Of a stretch of 57,652 bases of DNA, positions 1-8,662 are shown piece by piece. The notes below the pieces were generated by a model. It searched no databases. It was given only the letters and a program-made list of their open reading frames with translations, and was not told the DNA's origin. This DNA is from Bacteroidia bacterium. Its GTDB lineage: Bacteria; Bacteroidota; Bacteroidia; SpSt-205. The stretch's first letter is position 1; the number at the start of each line of letters is the position of its first letter. Location of the stretch: positions 1 through 57,652 of the forward strand of contig JANWXY010000002.1 of assembly GCA_025057135.1 (NCBI GenBank), given 5' to 3'. The position numbers and the translations under genes were made by a program.

Positions 1-28
1 AGAAAAGTTTTTTTGTTTCCGTCCGCAT

Positions 29-652
29 ATGAAATCCCTAAGCCTAACAGCACTCATCAGTTTTACCTTATGGGTCGCATGTACCCAAGCACCTCAAGCA
101 CCAAAAGCTGAAACCTCTGAACCGCAAGCAACCCCCTCTACTTCGGGGAATACAATCACAATCTCACCACAGAATAGCAAAGTCCTCGCTATCGGGACCA
201 AAGTCACCGGCAGGCACGAGATTATTTTTCCCATAAAGTCAGGTGAACTCTCGTTGGACTCTACTGGATGCATATCTGGGGGCAAAGTGATCTTAGACCT
301 CAATGGCCTACAGGTAACTGACCTCAAAGGCGACCTAAAAACCAAATTAGAAAGTCATCTGCGCAGTGAAGACTTTTTCCTCACCAGTCAATATCCAGAG
401 GGTAGTTTTGAAATCACTGGCTGTGAAAAGCGGGCGGGAGATACAATACTCCTCTCGGGTAACTTATCCCTTCGGGGTCAGACAAAAAACATCAAGTTTC
501 CAGCAGTCCTTCACTATACTCAGCCGAAAACTTTACACGCCGTCGCAAACTTCAATATCAATCGTCAAGACTGGGGCATAGCCTATAAAGGGAAAGCTGA
601 TGACCTTATCCGCGATGAGGTCAATATCCAGCTAGAAATCAGAAGCCAGTGA
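29..652 (+). CDS. YceI-like lipoprotein
   Basis: A 207-residue protein that resembles the YceI family, lipocalin-like beta-barrels that bind isoprenoid or other lipid ligands in the envelope. The N-terminus is a lipoprotein signal peptide ending in a lipobox-like W-V-A-C, with the lipidated Cys near residue 18. A low-complexity T/P/S/E linker follows to about residue 45. The rest fits YceI: charged strands, 'FEITG' near residue 125, then 'LSGNLSLRGQTKNIKFP' and a C-terminal 'VNIQLEIRSQ'. Length is normal for the family. The ATG at 29 is the only sensible start because it opens the signal peptide. A T-run ending in G sits 13 nt upstream but matches the TAnnTTTG element poorly. The gene stands alone, is followed by a terminator hairpin, and converges on the enoyl-CoA hydratase. 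The ligand cannot be told from sequence. Confidence 0.8.
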   Translation: MKSLSLTALISFTLWVACTQAPQAPKAETSEPQATPSTSGNTITISPQNSKVLAIGTKVTGRHEIIFPIKSGELSLDSTGCISGGKVILDLNGLQVTDLKGDLKTKLESHLRSEDFFLTSQYPEGSFEITGCEKRAGDTILLSGNLSLRGQTKNIKFPAVLHYTQPKTLHAVANFNINRQDWGIAYKGKADDLIRDEVNIQLEIRSQ

Positions 653-679
653 AGTAACCTTACATACTAAGCTTTCCGT

Positions 680-730
680 CCCGAGATATTGGTAAGTGTG
701 CAGCCTACCGATGTCTCGGGATGCCTTTTT
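680..730 (+). terminator. Rho-independent terminator after the YceI gene
   Basis: An inverted repeat pairs CCCGAGA (680-686) with TCTCGGG (714-720), and the stem can be extended inward by ATTGG/TACC pairing. It is followed by a five-T run at 726-730. It lies 28 nt after the YceI stop and just before the 3' end of the convergent enoyl-CoA hydratase gene. Confidence 0.75.
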
Positions 731-736
731 AGGAGA

Positions 737-1546
737 TTACCGCCCTTTCCATTGAGGTTTTCGCTTTTCGCGGAAAGCCAATATTCCCTCTCGGGCATCT
801 TCTGTTCCCGCAAGCTCTACAAGGAGGGCATTCAGTTCAGCGTGCGAAAGGCTATCTAATCGTCGGTAGGCGTGAATCCCTCTCTGCATAGCTAAGGGGG
901 CACCTAATCGTAGCTCTTTTATCAAGGCATCACCTGCGGGCAGTACGGCATCTTTATCCTCGACCAGATGGGTGACAATCCCCCACGAATGGAGTACCTC
1001 AGCGGTGTAAGCCGTTCCCAAGAGGCACCATCCAAGAGCCAATCGCGGCGGCATATACTGAGCGAGAGCTTTTAGCACCTGAAAGGGAAATAATCCCCTT
1101 CGCACCTCAGGCAGAGAAAATCGGCATCCCCTAAATGCGATTACAAAGGTAGCTCCTGTGAGAAGGAGCATGCCACCAGCCAAAACATCTCCTGTTACTT
1201 CTGCGATCAGGGGCTTTTCAAAAGCAGTGAGTAAATCATCTATGACAATGAGAGTTTTAGCTGTGGGGACGGTAGAGGCTGTTTGTATCCCCTCCATTAG
1301 TGCCCGTAGGTCAGCCCCAGAGCAGAATATGTCTCCATTACCACGCAGTCTTACAAATCGTATTTCACCCTCTGTATGAGCATAAGCTAAGGCATATGCC
1401 AGCTCGTTTAGGAGGATAGGATTGAGGGCGTTTCGGCGCTCTGGAACATTCAAGGTGAGGATAAGAGTATCTTCGGAGCGCTCCCAGTGTAAAAACTGCC
1501 ATTGAAATGCCTCCAGCGGCTGTATATCTTCAAAATAGGCTTTCAT
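737..1546 (-). CDS. Enoyl-CoA hydratase/isomerase family protein (possible methylglutaconyl-CoA hydratase)
   Basis: A 269-residue crotonase-fold protein. It carries the oxyanion-hole segment 'FCSGADL' (about residues 74-80), the second oxyanion glycine region 'LAGGMLLL' (122-129) and 'LPEVRRGLFP' with the usual second acid Glu147. The first catalytic Glu of typical hydratases (the E in G-G-x-E) is replaced by Leu127, so it may be an atypical hydratase, isomerase or other crotonase. It is the last gene of a three-gene operon. Its ATG overlaps the TGA of the biotin-carboxylase subunit (ATGA), so translation is coupled. Because the upstream genes look like methylcrotonyl-CoA carboxylase, the natural inference is the liuC step of leucine breakdown, hydrating 3-methylglutaconyl-CoA. 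The family is sure; the substrate is inferred from context. Confidence 0.82.
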   Translation of the reverse strand: MKAYFEDIQPLEAFQWQFLHWERSEDTLILTLNVPERRNALNPILLNELAYALAYAHTEGEIRFVRLRGNGDIFCSGADLRALMEGIQTASTVPTAKTLIVIDDLLTAFEKPLIAEVTGDVLAGGMLLLTGATFVIAFRGCRFSLPEVRRGLFPFQVLKALAQYMPPRLALGWCLLGTAYTAEVLHSWGIVTHLVEDKDAVLPAGDALIKELRLGAPLAMQRGIHAYRRLDSLSHAELNALLVELAGTEDAREGILAFREKRKPQWKGR

Positions 1547-3567
1547 TTCGCTGATTGGATTTGAAGGAGCTGAACGCCTGCTTCTACGGTGTCGCCTTCT
1601 TTGACGAAAATAGCTTCTACACGCCCAGGTTCGGTCGCCTCAATCAAATTTTCCATTTTCATAGACACAAAAACAAGTAAAGGCTGCCCGGCATCCACAT
1701 GCTCGCCGGGCTGGACATATATCTTAGTTATCTGGCCTGGCATAGGTGCAGTATATGTGCCTCTTTGCTGGCTGTCAGCTATGTCTGGAAAACGAGGCAA
1801 CGCTTTTGCCTCAGCACTGCCCACAAACGATTGATAAATCCAATACAGGCCTTCGTCGGTGTCAGAGGGGAAAATATCAAGAACCACTCTTTGGCGGCGC
1901 CACTCGTATATAACTCGCTGAGCGGTATGAGAAAGTAAGCGAACTTCCTCCTGATTTTCAGCAATCTTACAGGAGAAGTGCTGATTGTGAAGGGCTCGGC
2001 ACTCCACGGTAAATATCTTATCTTTTATCTTCCATCCATAAGGGAGGGGGGCTTGGGGAGTATTTCTCCAGTTAGGTAAGAGGGTGGGTAGATAGGGGCG
2101 CTCTACGGTTGCTCTAACCATTCGCCATATTGTCAGCCCTGTTGCCCAGGCGATTAGGGTATGATCCCCGATGTAATCAGCGCTGAGAAGGTCAGTTCGG
2201 CGTTCTAAAAATCGGGTATCATATGCTCCTCGGATGAACTCTGGGTCGCCACACAGGGCGCGTAAGAAGGGCTGATTATGTGCAAGTCCTACGCACGCTA
2301 ACTGTCCCAAAGCGTAGCCTAGTCGTTTTATACCCATTTCACGAGAGGGCGCATGGACAATAATCTTGGCTATCATGGGGTCATAAAATGGAGATATGGT
2401 GCTGCCTGTTTCTATCCCGCTATCTACACGGAGATAGGGCAGGTCTGGTACCTGCCAGTATAAAATGCGTCCTGTGGAGGGGCGGAAATCTACCTTCGGG
2501 TCTTCTGCGTAGAGGCGCGCTTCTATGGCATATCCCGTACGAGGTATGTCCTCTTGGCGGTAGGGAAAGGGTTCTCCCGCAGCTATACGGATTTGCCACT
2601 CTACTAAGTCTAAACCAGTGATAGCTTCTGTGACGGGATGTTCTACTTGTAGGCGAGTATTTACTTCCAAAAAGTAGAACTCGCCCGGAGCGGTGCGGAT
2701 GAACTCCACTGTGCCAGCATTATCGTACTGTATAGCTCGGGCTGCTTGTACAGCAGCTTGCCCCATAGCCTGGCGCTCTGCCTCGGAAAGTACTGGTGAA
2801 GGAGACTCTTCTATGACTTTCTGATAGCGGCGCTGAATGCTGCATTCCCTTTCATACAAATGGACAATGTGTCCATGCTTATCGCCTAAAATCTGAAACT
2901 CTATGTGTCGGGCAGAAGGAAAGTATTTTTCCAGAATTATCTCGCTGTCGCCGAAGGCACTCTGGGCCTCTCTTTGAGCGGACTCATATGCGGCAGGAAG
3001 CTCGCTCGCTTCATACACGATACGCATGCCTTTTCCTCCACCGCCCCCGGCCGCTTTGAGTAAAACTGGAAAGCCTATTTCCCGTGCTGCTTGTATGATC
3101 TCATCTATTTGAGCGCCTCGGCACTGGAAGCCGGGGATCGTCGGTACTCCGTACGAACTCACCAGAAGCTTGGCGTTGCTTTTGGACCCCATTTGCTCTA
3201 TTGCATCAGGGTGCGGCCCTACGAAAATGAGGGGTTTCTTTCCTTCTCTCTGTCTGGCAGCGGACTTCTCAGCTATAGCCCGAGCAAAAGCAGCATTCTC
3301 TGACAGGAAGCCATATCCAGGATGAATGGCATCTGCTTCTGCTCTATCCGCTATTTCCAGAATCTTATCTATGTGTAGATAAGTCTCGGCGGAGGTGCTA
3401 CCGCTCAGCGCATAAGCTTCATCCGCTTCCCGAACAAAAGGCATGAAGCGGTCGGCGTCGCTATACACAGCGATGGTGGCAATACCCATTTTTCGGCAGG
3501 TCTTTATGATACGACGGGCTATCTCTCCACGATTAGCGATGAGTAGTCGCTCAATAGTCACACTCAT
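1543..3567 (-). CDS. mccA: Biotin-carboxylase/BCCP alpha subunit of an acyl-CoA carboxylase, probably methylcrotonyl-CoA carboxylase
   Basis: A 674-residue subunit that charges biotin with CO2 using ATP and bicarbonate and presents it to the carboxyltransferase. It starts with 'RLLIANRGEIARRI', the classic biotin-carboxylase N-domain, and has the glycine-rich ATP-grasp loop 'KAAGGGGGKGMR' near residue 170. Further on are 'FLEVNTRLQVEHPVTE' near residue 300, a BT-like linker domain and a C-terminal biotinyl domain with 'SMKMENLI' (biotinylated Lys about 637). Length matches MCC or PCC alpha subunits. It lies 27 nt after the beta-subunit gene and overlaps the hydratase gene by 4 nt. The MCC assignment rests on the beta subunit and on the hydratase neighbour. 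Propionyl-CoA or geranyl-CoA carboxylase is the alternative. Confidence 0.88.
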   Translation of the reverse strand: MSVTIERLLIANRGEIARRIIKTCRKMGIATIAVYSDADRFMPFVREADEAYALSGSTSAETYLHIDKILEIADRAEADAIHPGYGFLSENAAFARAIAEKSAARQREGKKPLIFVGPHPDAIEQMGSKSNAKLLVSSYGVPTIPGFQCRGAQIDEIIQAAREIGFPVLLKAAGGGGGKGMRIVYEASELPAAYESAQREAQSAFGDSEIILEKYFPSARHIEFQILGDKHGHIVHLYERECSIQRRYQKVIEESPSPVLSEAERQAMGQAAVQAARAIQYDNAGTVEFIRTAPGEFYFLEVNTRLQVEHPVTEAITGLDLVEWQIRIAAGEPFPYRQEDIPRTGYAIEARLYAEDPKVDFRPSTGRILYWQVPDLPYLRVDSGIETGSTISPFYDPMIAKIIVHAPSREMGIKRLGYALGQLACVGLAHNQPFLRALCGDPEFIRGAYDTRFLERRTDLLSADYIGDHTLIAWATGLTIWRMVRATVERPYLPTLLPNWRNTPQAPLPYGWKIKDKIFTVECRALHNQHFSCKIAENQEEVRLLSHTAQRVIYEWRRQRVVLDIFPSDTDEGLYWIYQSFVGSAEAKALPRFPDIADSQQRGTYTAPMPGQITKIYVQPGEHVDAGQPLLVFVSMKMENLIEATEPGRVEAIFVKEGDTVEAGVQLLQIQSAK

Positions 3568-3593
3568 ACGATGTTGGCTTTATTTTCTGGCGA

Positions 3594-5192
3594 TTACATG
3601 CGATAAACGCCATAGATGTTGGAAGGTTCTATGGGCTTTTGATAAACCACTGCAAGGCATATACCTAAATACTCCCGCGTCAGACGCGGGTCAATCACGG
3701 CGTCATCCCACAGTTGAGCGGTGCTGTACCAAGCGTCTGAGGTGCGCTCTATTTCTTGGATCAGGTGCTGTCGTAGCATCGCTGCTTGCTGCTCGTCAAA
3801 GGGCATCCCAGCTTTCTCAGCCGCTTGACGTTGAATAGTTTCCATCACACCTGCGAGCTGTTCAGGTCCCATGACGGCGATTCGGCTATTAGGATAGGAG
3901 AAAAGAAAACGCGGCCGATAAGCTCGCCCCGCCATGGCGTAGTTTCCTGCTCCATAAGAGGCGCCAACCATCAGGGTAATGTGCGGCACCTCGCTATTTG
4001 AAACGGCATTAATCATCTTGGCTCCGTGTTTGATGATGCCCTCCTGCTCATAACGGCTTCCTACGATGAATCCCGTGATATTTTGGAGAAATATGATAGG
4101 TTTCTTCTCTCTATTGCATAACTGAATGAAGTGAGCCCCTTTATTAGCAGCTTCTGAGAAAAGAACACCATTATTCCCAATAATGCCGACGGGATAACCA
4201 TAGATTTCCGCCCAACCAGTGACGAGCGTAGGTCCCCATAATGGCTTGAACTCTAAAAATCGCGAGTCATCTACGATGCGGATAATTAGCTCCCTGATAT
4301 CAAATGGCTGCTTAGGGTCTGAGGGGATAATCTGTAAAAGCTCTTCGGGCTCATAACGAGGGGGCTTGGGGTGAGGTGTAGGACGATAAGAAGGGGTTAT
4401 GGGATGTAAGTGAGCCATCAGTTCCCGAGCTTTACGGATAGCATCTAACTCATTTTCAGCGAGAAAGTCTGCCACACCTGATTGCGTAGCATGCATGTGA
4501 GCACCGCCGAGCGTCTCTTCGTCTACGACCTCCCCTGTGGCGAGCTTCACCAAGGGCGGACCAGCTAAAAAGACCTTTGCCTGACCCTTTACAAAGATCG
4601 TATAATCACTCATACCTGGAACATAAGCTCCTCCTGCTGTGGAGTTTCCCATGACGATAGAGATAGTAGCCAGGCCCGCCTTGGAGCGGCGAGTAATCTC
4701 CCGAAAAATAGCCCCCCCGTAGTTGAATATCTTGGCTTGCTCGGGCAGGTCTGCCCCCGCTGACTCTACAAAGTTTATGACGGGGAGACCGTTTTCCAAA
4801 GCTATCTCGTTTAGCCGCAAGCTTTTTTGAAGAGTGGGTAAGTCTATGGCTCCCCCTTTTTCAGTACCGACATTGGAGGTGATGAGCGTCCAGCGTCCCG
4901 ACACAAGTCCAATACCGCCCACCAGCGTTCCTCCAGGAGAGGAGGTTTTTCCTCCCAATCCCGCTAATGGAAGAAGCTCCAAGAAGGGCGAACCTTCGTC
5001 CAGCAAGTATTCTATCCTTTCTCGGGCTAAAAACTTTCCTTCTCGGCGCGCTTTTTCTATGTGTTTCTCTTTACCTTGGTATAAGGCGGCTTGATAATGG
5101 GCGTGGAGCTGCTCTATCAAGGCACGCATCCGAGCGGCATTTTCTGCGGATGCAGGGCTAGGTATCCAGCGGCTTTTCATTACAGGCAGCAT
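3594..5192 (-). CDS. mccB: Acyl-CoA carboxylase beta (carboxyltransferase) subunit, probably methylcrotonyl-CoA carboxylase
   Basis: A 532-residue carboxyltransferase that moves CO2 from carboxybiotin to an acyl-CoA. The N-terminus, with 'ARMRALIEQLHAHYQ', then 'KFLARERIEYLLDEGSPFLEL', is typical of methylcrotonyl-CoA carboxylase beta subunits rather than PCC beta. The acyl-CoA and biotin oxyanion regions follow: 'ESAGADLPEQ', 'GNSTAGGAYVPGMSDY', 'NITGFIVGSRYEQEGIIKHGAKM' and 'GASYGAGNYAMAGRAY'. The usual MCC beta length is about 535. I place the start at the ATG at 5192, because an exact TAnnTTTG element ends 6 nt upstream; the ATG at 5180 (MKSRWIP) is the alternative. It heads the mccB-mccA-hydratase operon, which points to leucine and isovalerate catabolism. 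Confidence 0.87.
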   Translation of the reverse strand: MLPVMKSRWIPSPASAENAARMRALIEQLHAHYQAALYQGKEKHIEKARREGKFLARERIEYLLDEGSPFLELLPLAGLGGKTSSPGGTLVGGIGLVSGRWTLITSNVGTEKGGAIDLPTLQKSLRLNEIALENGLPVINFVESAGADLPEQAKIFNYGGAIFREITRRSKAGLATISIVMGNSTAGGAYVPGMSDYTIFVKGQAKVFLAGPPLVKLATGEVVDEETLGGAHMHATQSGVADFLAENELDAIRKARELMAHLHPITPSYRPTPHPKPPRYEPEELLQIIPSDPKQPFDIRELIIRIVDDSRFLEFKPLWGPTLVTGWAEIYGYPVGIIGNNGVLFSEAANKGAHFIQLCNREKKPIIFLQNITGFIVGSRYEQEGIIKHGAKMINAVSNSEVPHITLMVGASYGAGNYAMAGRAYRPRFLFSYPNSRIAVMGPEQLAGVMETIQRQAAEKAGMPFDEQQAAMLRQHLIQEIERTSDAWYSTAQLWDDAVIDPRLTREYLGICLAVVYQKPIEPSNIYGVYRM

Positions 5193-5198
5193 GCGACT

Positions 5199-5206
5199 CA
5201 AATATA
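5199..5206 (-). promoter_or_regulatory. -7 promoter element of mccB operon
   Basis: The minus strand reads TATATTTG, an exact match to the Bacteroidota -7 consensus TAnnTTTG. It ends 6 nt before the ATG at 5192, so the mRNA would have almost no 5' untranslated region. No convincing -33 TTTG was seen. Confidence 0.6.
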
Positions 5207-5250
5207 AGAGACTCGGGTAAAGAGATCAAGGATACTCCCTCCCCCAATAG

Positions 5251-7362
5251 CTACGGATGGGCATACAAGATAGCTTTACTGACCTCGTCGTTCTGGATAT
5301 GGATGAGATACACGCCTCTTGATGAAAGTTCTGGCAGGTTTATGTGATGGGTACCAGTGAGTAGAGTAGCGAGTTGCTCACGCCATAGGCATTTAGCGGA
5401 CATGTCGTATATGCGGATTTCTAAGTTGGACATAGGTTCTTGGGTATTCAAGTAGAGTACGCCATTGTGCGCATACATACGGAGGTTAGAGGATGGAGCT
5501 ACCCCAAGTCCGGAGGCCCTACGAGCCAGAGTGTCTACTCGGATGTCGTCCAGATAGAGGTGATTGCCCCAACCTGAAATCCCCTCAAATCGCAGGCGAA
5601 CAGTTTCTCCCCTGTAAGCATCCAGAAGTAAGCTGTCGGTTTTCCAAAGGTCATTACTTGGGACGAATAAAGAGTTATTCGCTGTACCTCTGGCTTCTAT
5701 ACAGCCCATCGGATGGGTGGATAAATCTCGTCCGCCCTTTTCCCAAATGACAGACCAGGTGTGTCCGCAGTCTGTACTCACATACACTTTTAGCGTATCT
5801 GTGTAGTCCAGCTCGTATGAAGAGTTACTCTCGTAGTTGAGACATGCGTAGGCCCATGAAAATTTCAGTTGTACGGATTGATGAGTATCTGCGGGTAAGG
5901 CGATGGGGGGAGATATCCAAGCGTCTCTTTCGCCATAGTGAGAATAGAAAAAGAAAACTGAACGCAGGCAGCTATTGGAGAGGCCATAAGCGCCCCGAGG
6001 GGAGGAAGTGCTTCTAAACCTATCCCAGGTGCGTTTTTTGTCAGGATTTTCTATGGAGCTATGTTCGGGAGGGAAAGTAGGTCCTTCAAAACTTTCAAGG
6101 TAAGGTAGCCCATAGGCTGTGTCATAGATAGCGATGTAGTTTACCTTGCGGAGGGTGTCTCTCCTTCCGCTCAAATTTTGGACGATAAGCTGTATGGTAT
6201 AGATACCTGGATTGGGGAAGGTAACGATTGGGCAGGGGGAGTTTGGGTCATTTGGTATTCCGCCGCCAAAGTCCCACTGATACTGATGAGGCATGCCCAT
6301 GCAATGGCTCAGAAACTGGATTGGTTGCCCAACGCAGCCTGTGCGTTGATTGGTAGAAAAGTAAGCCTTTACTAATCCATAAGGACCTGTTCCAGTCAGT
6401 TGGGGTATATTAGGAGAAATCAGGGGCGGTATGATAGAAGAGGGGGACTGAATAGCCATCCATGCACGCAGCTTTTGCTCTTCGGTGAAGCCTGCCAGTT
6501 CCCTGTCTTCTATATAGTCCATGTGATTGCGAGGGTTATCGGGTAGGTCTGGGGAGTCATTGTTGCATGTATTCTGTCGGGCGATGGTATAGTTTGGCCC
6601 GCTCGTGGGAGGGGTGTCACATATAGCATCTCCGCTATTGAGGCAGTCAAATGTGCCGCATCCATCCTCAAAAGGATGATATAGCTCTAAACAGTGTCCC
6701 AGTTCGTGCGTAAGGGTACGTCCCGTAGAACCATAGCTGGAGCCCCAGAAGAAGTTTGCTCCCAGTACTACGCCATAAGTCTCCCCAGATGAGCCTATCG
6801 GAAACTCCGCATATCCTGCTATGTAGTCGCAAGCATTACAGTTTCCGGGCGAGTCTTCCACGCAGATTGTCGGCACGACCCATACGTTCAGATACCGGGA
6901 GCGGTCCCAGCCCGTCGCTTGTTTCATCGCATAATCCTGATCCACACAAAACCTCGGTACGCTCCAGTTGAGTGGCGGGTCGTTATATTTCCAATATACG
7001 ACACCAGTGGTGGGGGCTCCATTCTCATCTTTCGTTGCGAGGGAAAATTCTATCTCTGTATCTACACCTGCAGAAGTGAAGCTGTGACTCTCAGGTATGC
7101 GCCTGAAATCTTCGAAGCACGTATACATCTGACCGAGGATGCGCTCATATGGAATGCGGTCGCGACTGCTTGAGTATATTACATGGAAAACCACGGGTAT
7201 TACAAAGCGAGAGGGGCGGCATAGCTGAGTATCAGTTAGCTGCATTTGCCTGGCGGCTTTTTCCAATAATGCCCTACCCATGGAAGGAGGGTGTGCTCTG
7301 GCAGGGGTAGCGCACCAGGGAATCTGAGCCCATATAGCCCAGATAAAAGTGGCTATCATCAT
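5251..7362 (-). CDS. Secreted M43 (pappalysin-type) metalloprotease with PKD and T9SS sorting domains
   Basis: A 703-residue exported zinc protease. A signal peptide occupies about residues 1-23. The metzincin motif H219-E220-x-x-H223-x-x-x-x-x-H229 is present with a Met-turn at Met281 ('NHMDY'), and there are many Cys residues typical of M43. A PKD-like Ig domain spans roughly 325-415 ('YQWDFGGG'), followed by a jelly-roll-like region (about 430-620) and a T9SS type A C-terminal domain over the last 75 residues ('LEIRIYDMSAK', 'GVYLIHIQ'). The usual metzincin glycine in HExxHxxG is Glu226 here, which is odd for the family. The start at 7362 opens the signal peptide and lies 4 nt after an exact TAnnTTTG. 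It is monocistronic. The protein is probably released or anchored at the surface; its substrate is unknown. Confidence 0.88.
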   Translation of the reverse strand: MMIATFIWAIWAQIPWCATPARAHPPSMGRALLEKAARQMQLTDTQLCRPSRFVIPVVFHVIYSSSRDRIPYERILGQMYTCFEDFRRIPESHSFTSAGVDTEIEFSLATKDENGAPTTGVVYWKYNDPPLNWSVPRFCVDQDYAMKQATGWDRSRYLNVWVVPTICVEDSPGNCNACDYIAGYAEFPIGSSGETYGVVLGANFFWGSSYGSTGRTLTHELGHCLELYHPFEDGCGTFDCLNSGDAICDTPPTSGPNYTIARQNTCNNDSPDLPDNPRNHMDYIEDRELAGFTEEQKLRAWMAIQSPSSIIPPLISPNIPQLTGTGPYGLVKAYFSTNQRTGCVGQPIQFLSHCMGMPHQYQWDFGGGIPNDPNSPCPIVTFPNPGIYTIQLIVQNLSGRRDTLRKVNYIAIYDTAYGLPYLESFEGPTFPPEHSSIENPDKKRTWDRFRSTSSPRGAYGLSNSCLRSVFFFYSHYGERDAWISPPIALPADTHQSVQLKFSWAYACLNYESNSSYELDYTDTLKVYVSTDCGHTWSVIWEKGGRDLSTHPMGCIEARGTANNSLFVPSNDLWKTDSLLLDAYRGETVRLRFEGISGWGNHLYLDDIRVDTLARRASGLGVAPSSNLRMYAHNGVLYLNTQEPMSNLEIRIYDMSAKCLWREQLATLLTGTHHINLPELSSRGVYLIHIQNDEVSKAILYAHP

Positions 7363-7366
7363 AAGG

Positions 7367-7374
7367 CAAATATA
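7367..7374 (-). promoter_or_regulatory. -7 promoter element of the M43 protease gene
   Basis: The minus strand reads TATATTTG, exact to TAnnTTTG, with a 4-nt spacer to the ATG at 7362. This predicts a leaderless transcript. Confidence 0.62.
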
Positions 7375-7453
7375 TATCGAGTTATCGGCGATATAATAAA
7401 GCCCTATTATCCAGCTGAGATGTGCCTAAAAGAGCCTTCTCGGGTCATCCCCC

Positions 7454-8662
7454 CTATCCCAGCCCGCGCAGGCCTAAGGCCATCAGGGCTAATCCCGAAG
7501 ATAGATAGAGTATTTTGCAAAAAGCGTTTGGCGCGGCTTTTTCGGGATTCTCCCATGAGTACCAGAGGACTTTTCCATACACGGCAAAGCCTCCTATCGT
7601 ACCTATTAGAGCTGTCCCGATTAGAAGCCACCGAAAAGGCAGAGGCAAATACTCTATTCCAGTCCAGAAGAGTTGTAGTTTGACCCAGAAACCTAAAACT
7701 GGCGGAAGGGCCGCCAGATTCGCTAAAATGAGAAGTCCAACAGCTGAGCCTACCTGTCCTCGCCATGGCCGCTGCGCATACAATAGGGCTGAAAGCGTAG
7801 CTACACTATACACCAGCCAAAACTTCCAACCCGCAAAAGCCCCTTTTTCGGTCATAGCTAAGGTCAAATAAGCACTCTGGGCGAAGCTTCCCCAGAATAT
7901 CATCTCCGTCCGTTCCGCAGCTTTCCATGCGAGGGCGTAAGCGCCTAAAAGCGATACAGCGCCCAAAGCGTAGACCACTTCTAAGTGCAGCCCTTCTGCT
8001 TTGAGAGCAGAGAGAAGGTTTAGGAGTAAGGCCCCTTTTGGAACCGCTGCAAACCATCCTCCCCATACCACAGGAAGGCTGCGATATAGACTGATTAGCC
8101 AAAAGTGCCAAGGGAGAAAGCCTATCTTTATTGACCAGCCTGTGAGAAGTAGCATATCGGAAAAATATCCCCCACTTGATAGTGGATAGGTGATGGGCTT
8201 TTCGGCAGCGAGGCGAAAGGCTATGCCCAAAAAAACAAGAGCAGAAGCTGTCACGCTCCAAGTGAGATACCGAATGACTGTTTCCCAACGGTCCGGCTTT
8301 ACATGAGCGCCTACGACGAAAAAATAGCCGCCTATTGCTGCGCTTTCCATCAAGGTCCACGTAAAAGCTAAATGAGAACTGCGAAGAAGAAGGCCATAAC
8401 TTCCTAACTGCAGAAGTAGCGCCCATGCAGCAGCCCCTTTCAAAGGGTGTAAAATCCATACCAGCGCCGTCAGTGCCGCAAATGCACTGAGCATTTCCAC
8501 AGCTATCTCGGATGTATAAAATAGGGCAGTAGCTATTTCCCTTTGTCCAAAAGCAGCTACACCATAGCCCAATATGAAAACCGGGGGAAGCCACCGCCAG
8601 CGATGACTGAGCCCAGCCCCAACAAGCAGGAGCTCAGGCCAGAGCCACTCAACCCCCCACAT
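7454..8662 (-). CDS. nuoN: NADH-quinone oxidoreductase subunit N (complex I antiporter-like)
   Basis: A 402-residue polytopic membrane protein of the proton-pumping arm of complex I. Conserved antiporter features are visible: the Glu in 'TWTLMESAAIGGYFFVVG' (TM5 position) and the Lys in 'GWSIKIGFLPWHFWL' (TM7). A second Lys lies in 'AAVPKGALL' (TM8 region), and the 'LAALPPVLGFWVKLQLF' segment with TM12 Lys is typical of NuoN. At 402 residues it is shorter than the usual 470-500, with the N-terminal helices reduced. Its ATG overlaps the end of nuoM by 14 nt. It is the last gene of the operon that starts at 13900. The peripheral-arm subunits and nuoA/H/J/K are not in this window. Confidence 0.88.
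   Translation of the reverse strand: MWGVEWLWPELLLVGAGLSHRWRWLPPVFILGYGVAAFGQREIATALFYTSEIAVEMLSAFAALTALVWILHPLKGAAAWALLLQLGSYGLLLRSSHLAFTWTLMESAAIGGYFFVVGAHVKPDRWETVIRYLTWSVTASALVFLGIAFRLAAEKPITYPLSSGGYFSDMLLLTGWSIKIGFLPWHFWLISLYRSLPVVWGGWFAAVPKGALLLNLLSALKAEGLHLEVVYALGAVSLLGAYALAWKAAERTEMIFWGSFAQSAYLTLAMTEKGAFAGWKFWLVYSVATLSALLYAQRPWRGQVGSAVGLLILANLAALPPVLGFWVKLQLFWTGIEYLPLPFRWLLIGTALIGTIGGFAVYGKVLWYSWENPEKAAPNAFCKILYLSSGLALMALGLRGLG

Noticed and set aside
3443-3838. 131-residue plus-strand frame across mccA/mccB
   Set aside because: It is the antisense of two well-supported carboxylase genes.
1543-5192. Propionyl-CoA carboxylase as the identity of the carboxylase pair
   Set aside because: It is possible, but the beta subunit's N-terminus and length and the hydratase neighbour fit methylcrotonyl-CoA carboxylase better.
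7806-8594. 262-residue frame within nuoN on the same strand
   Set aside because: It is out of frame with a clear nuoN and is rich in Cys, Ser and Arg without any domain.
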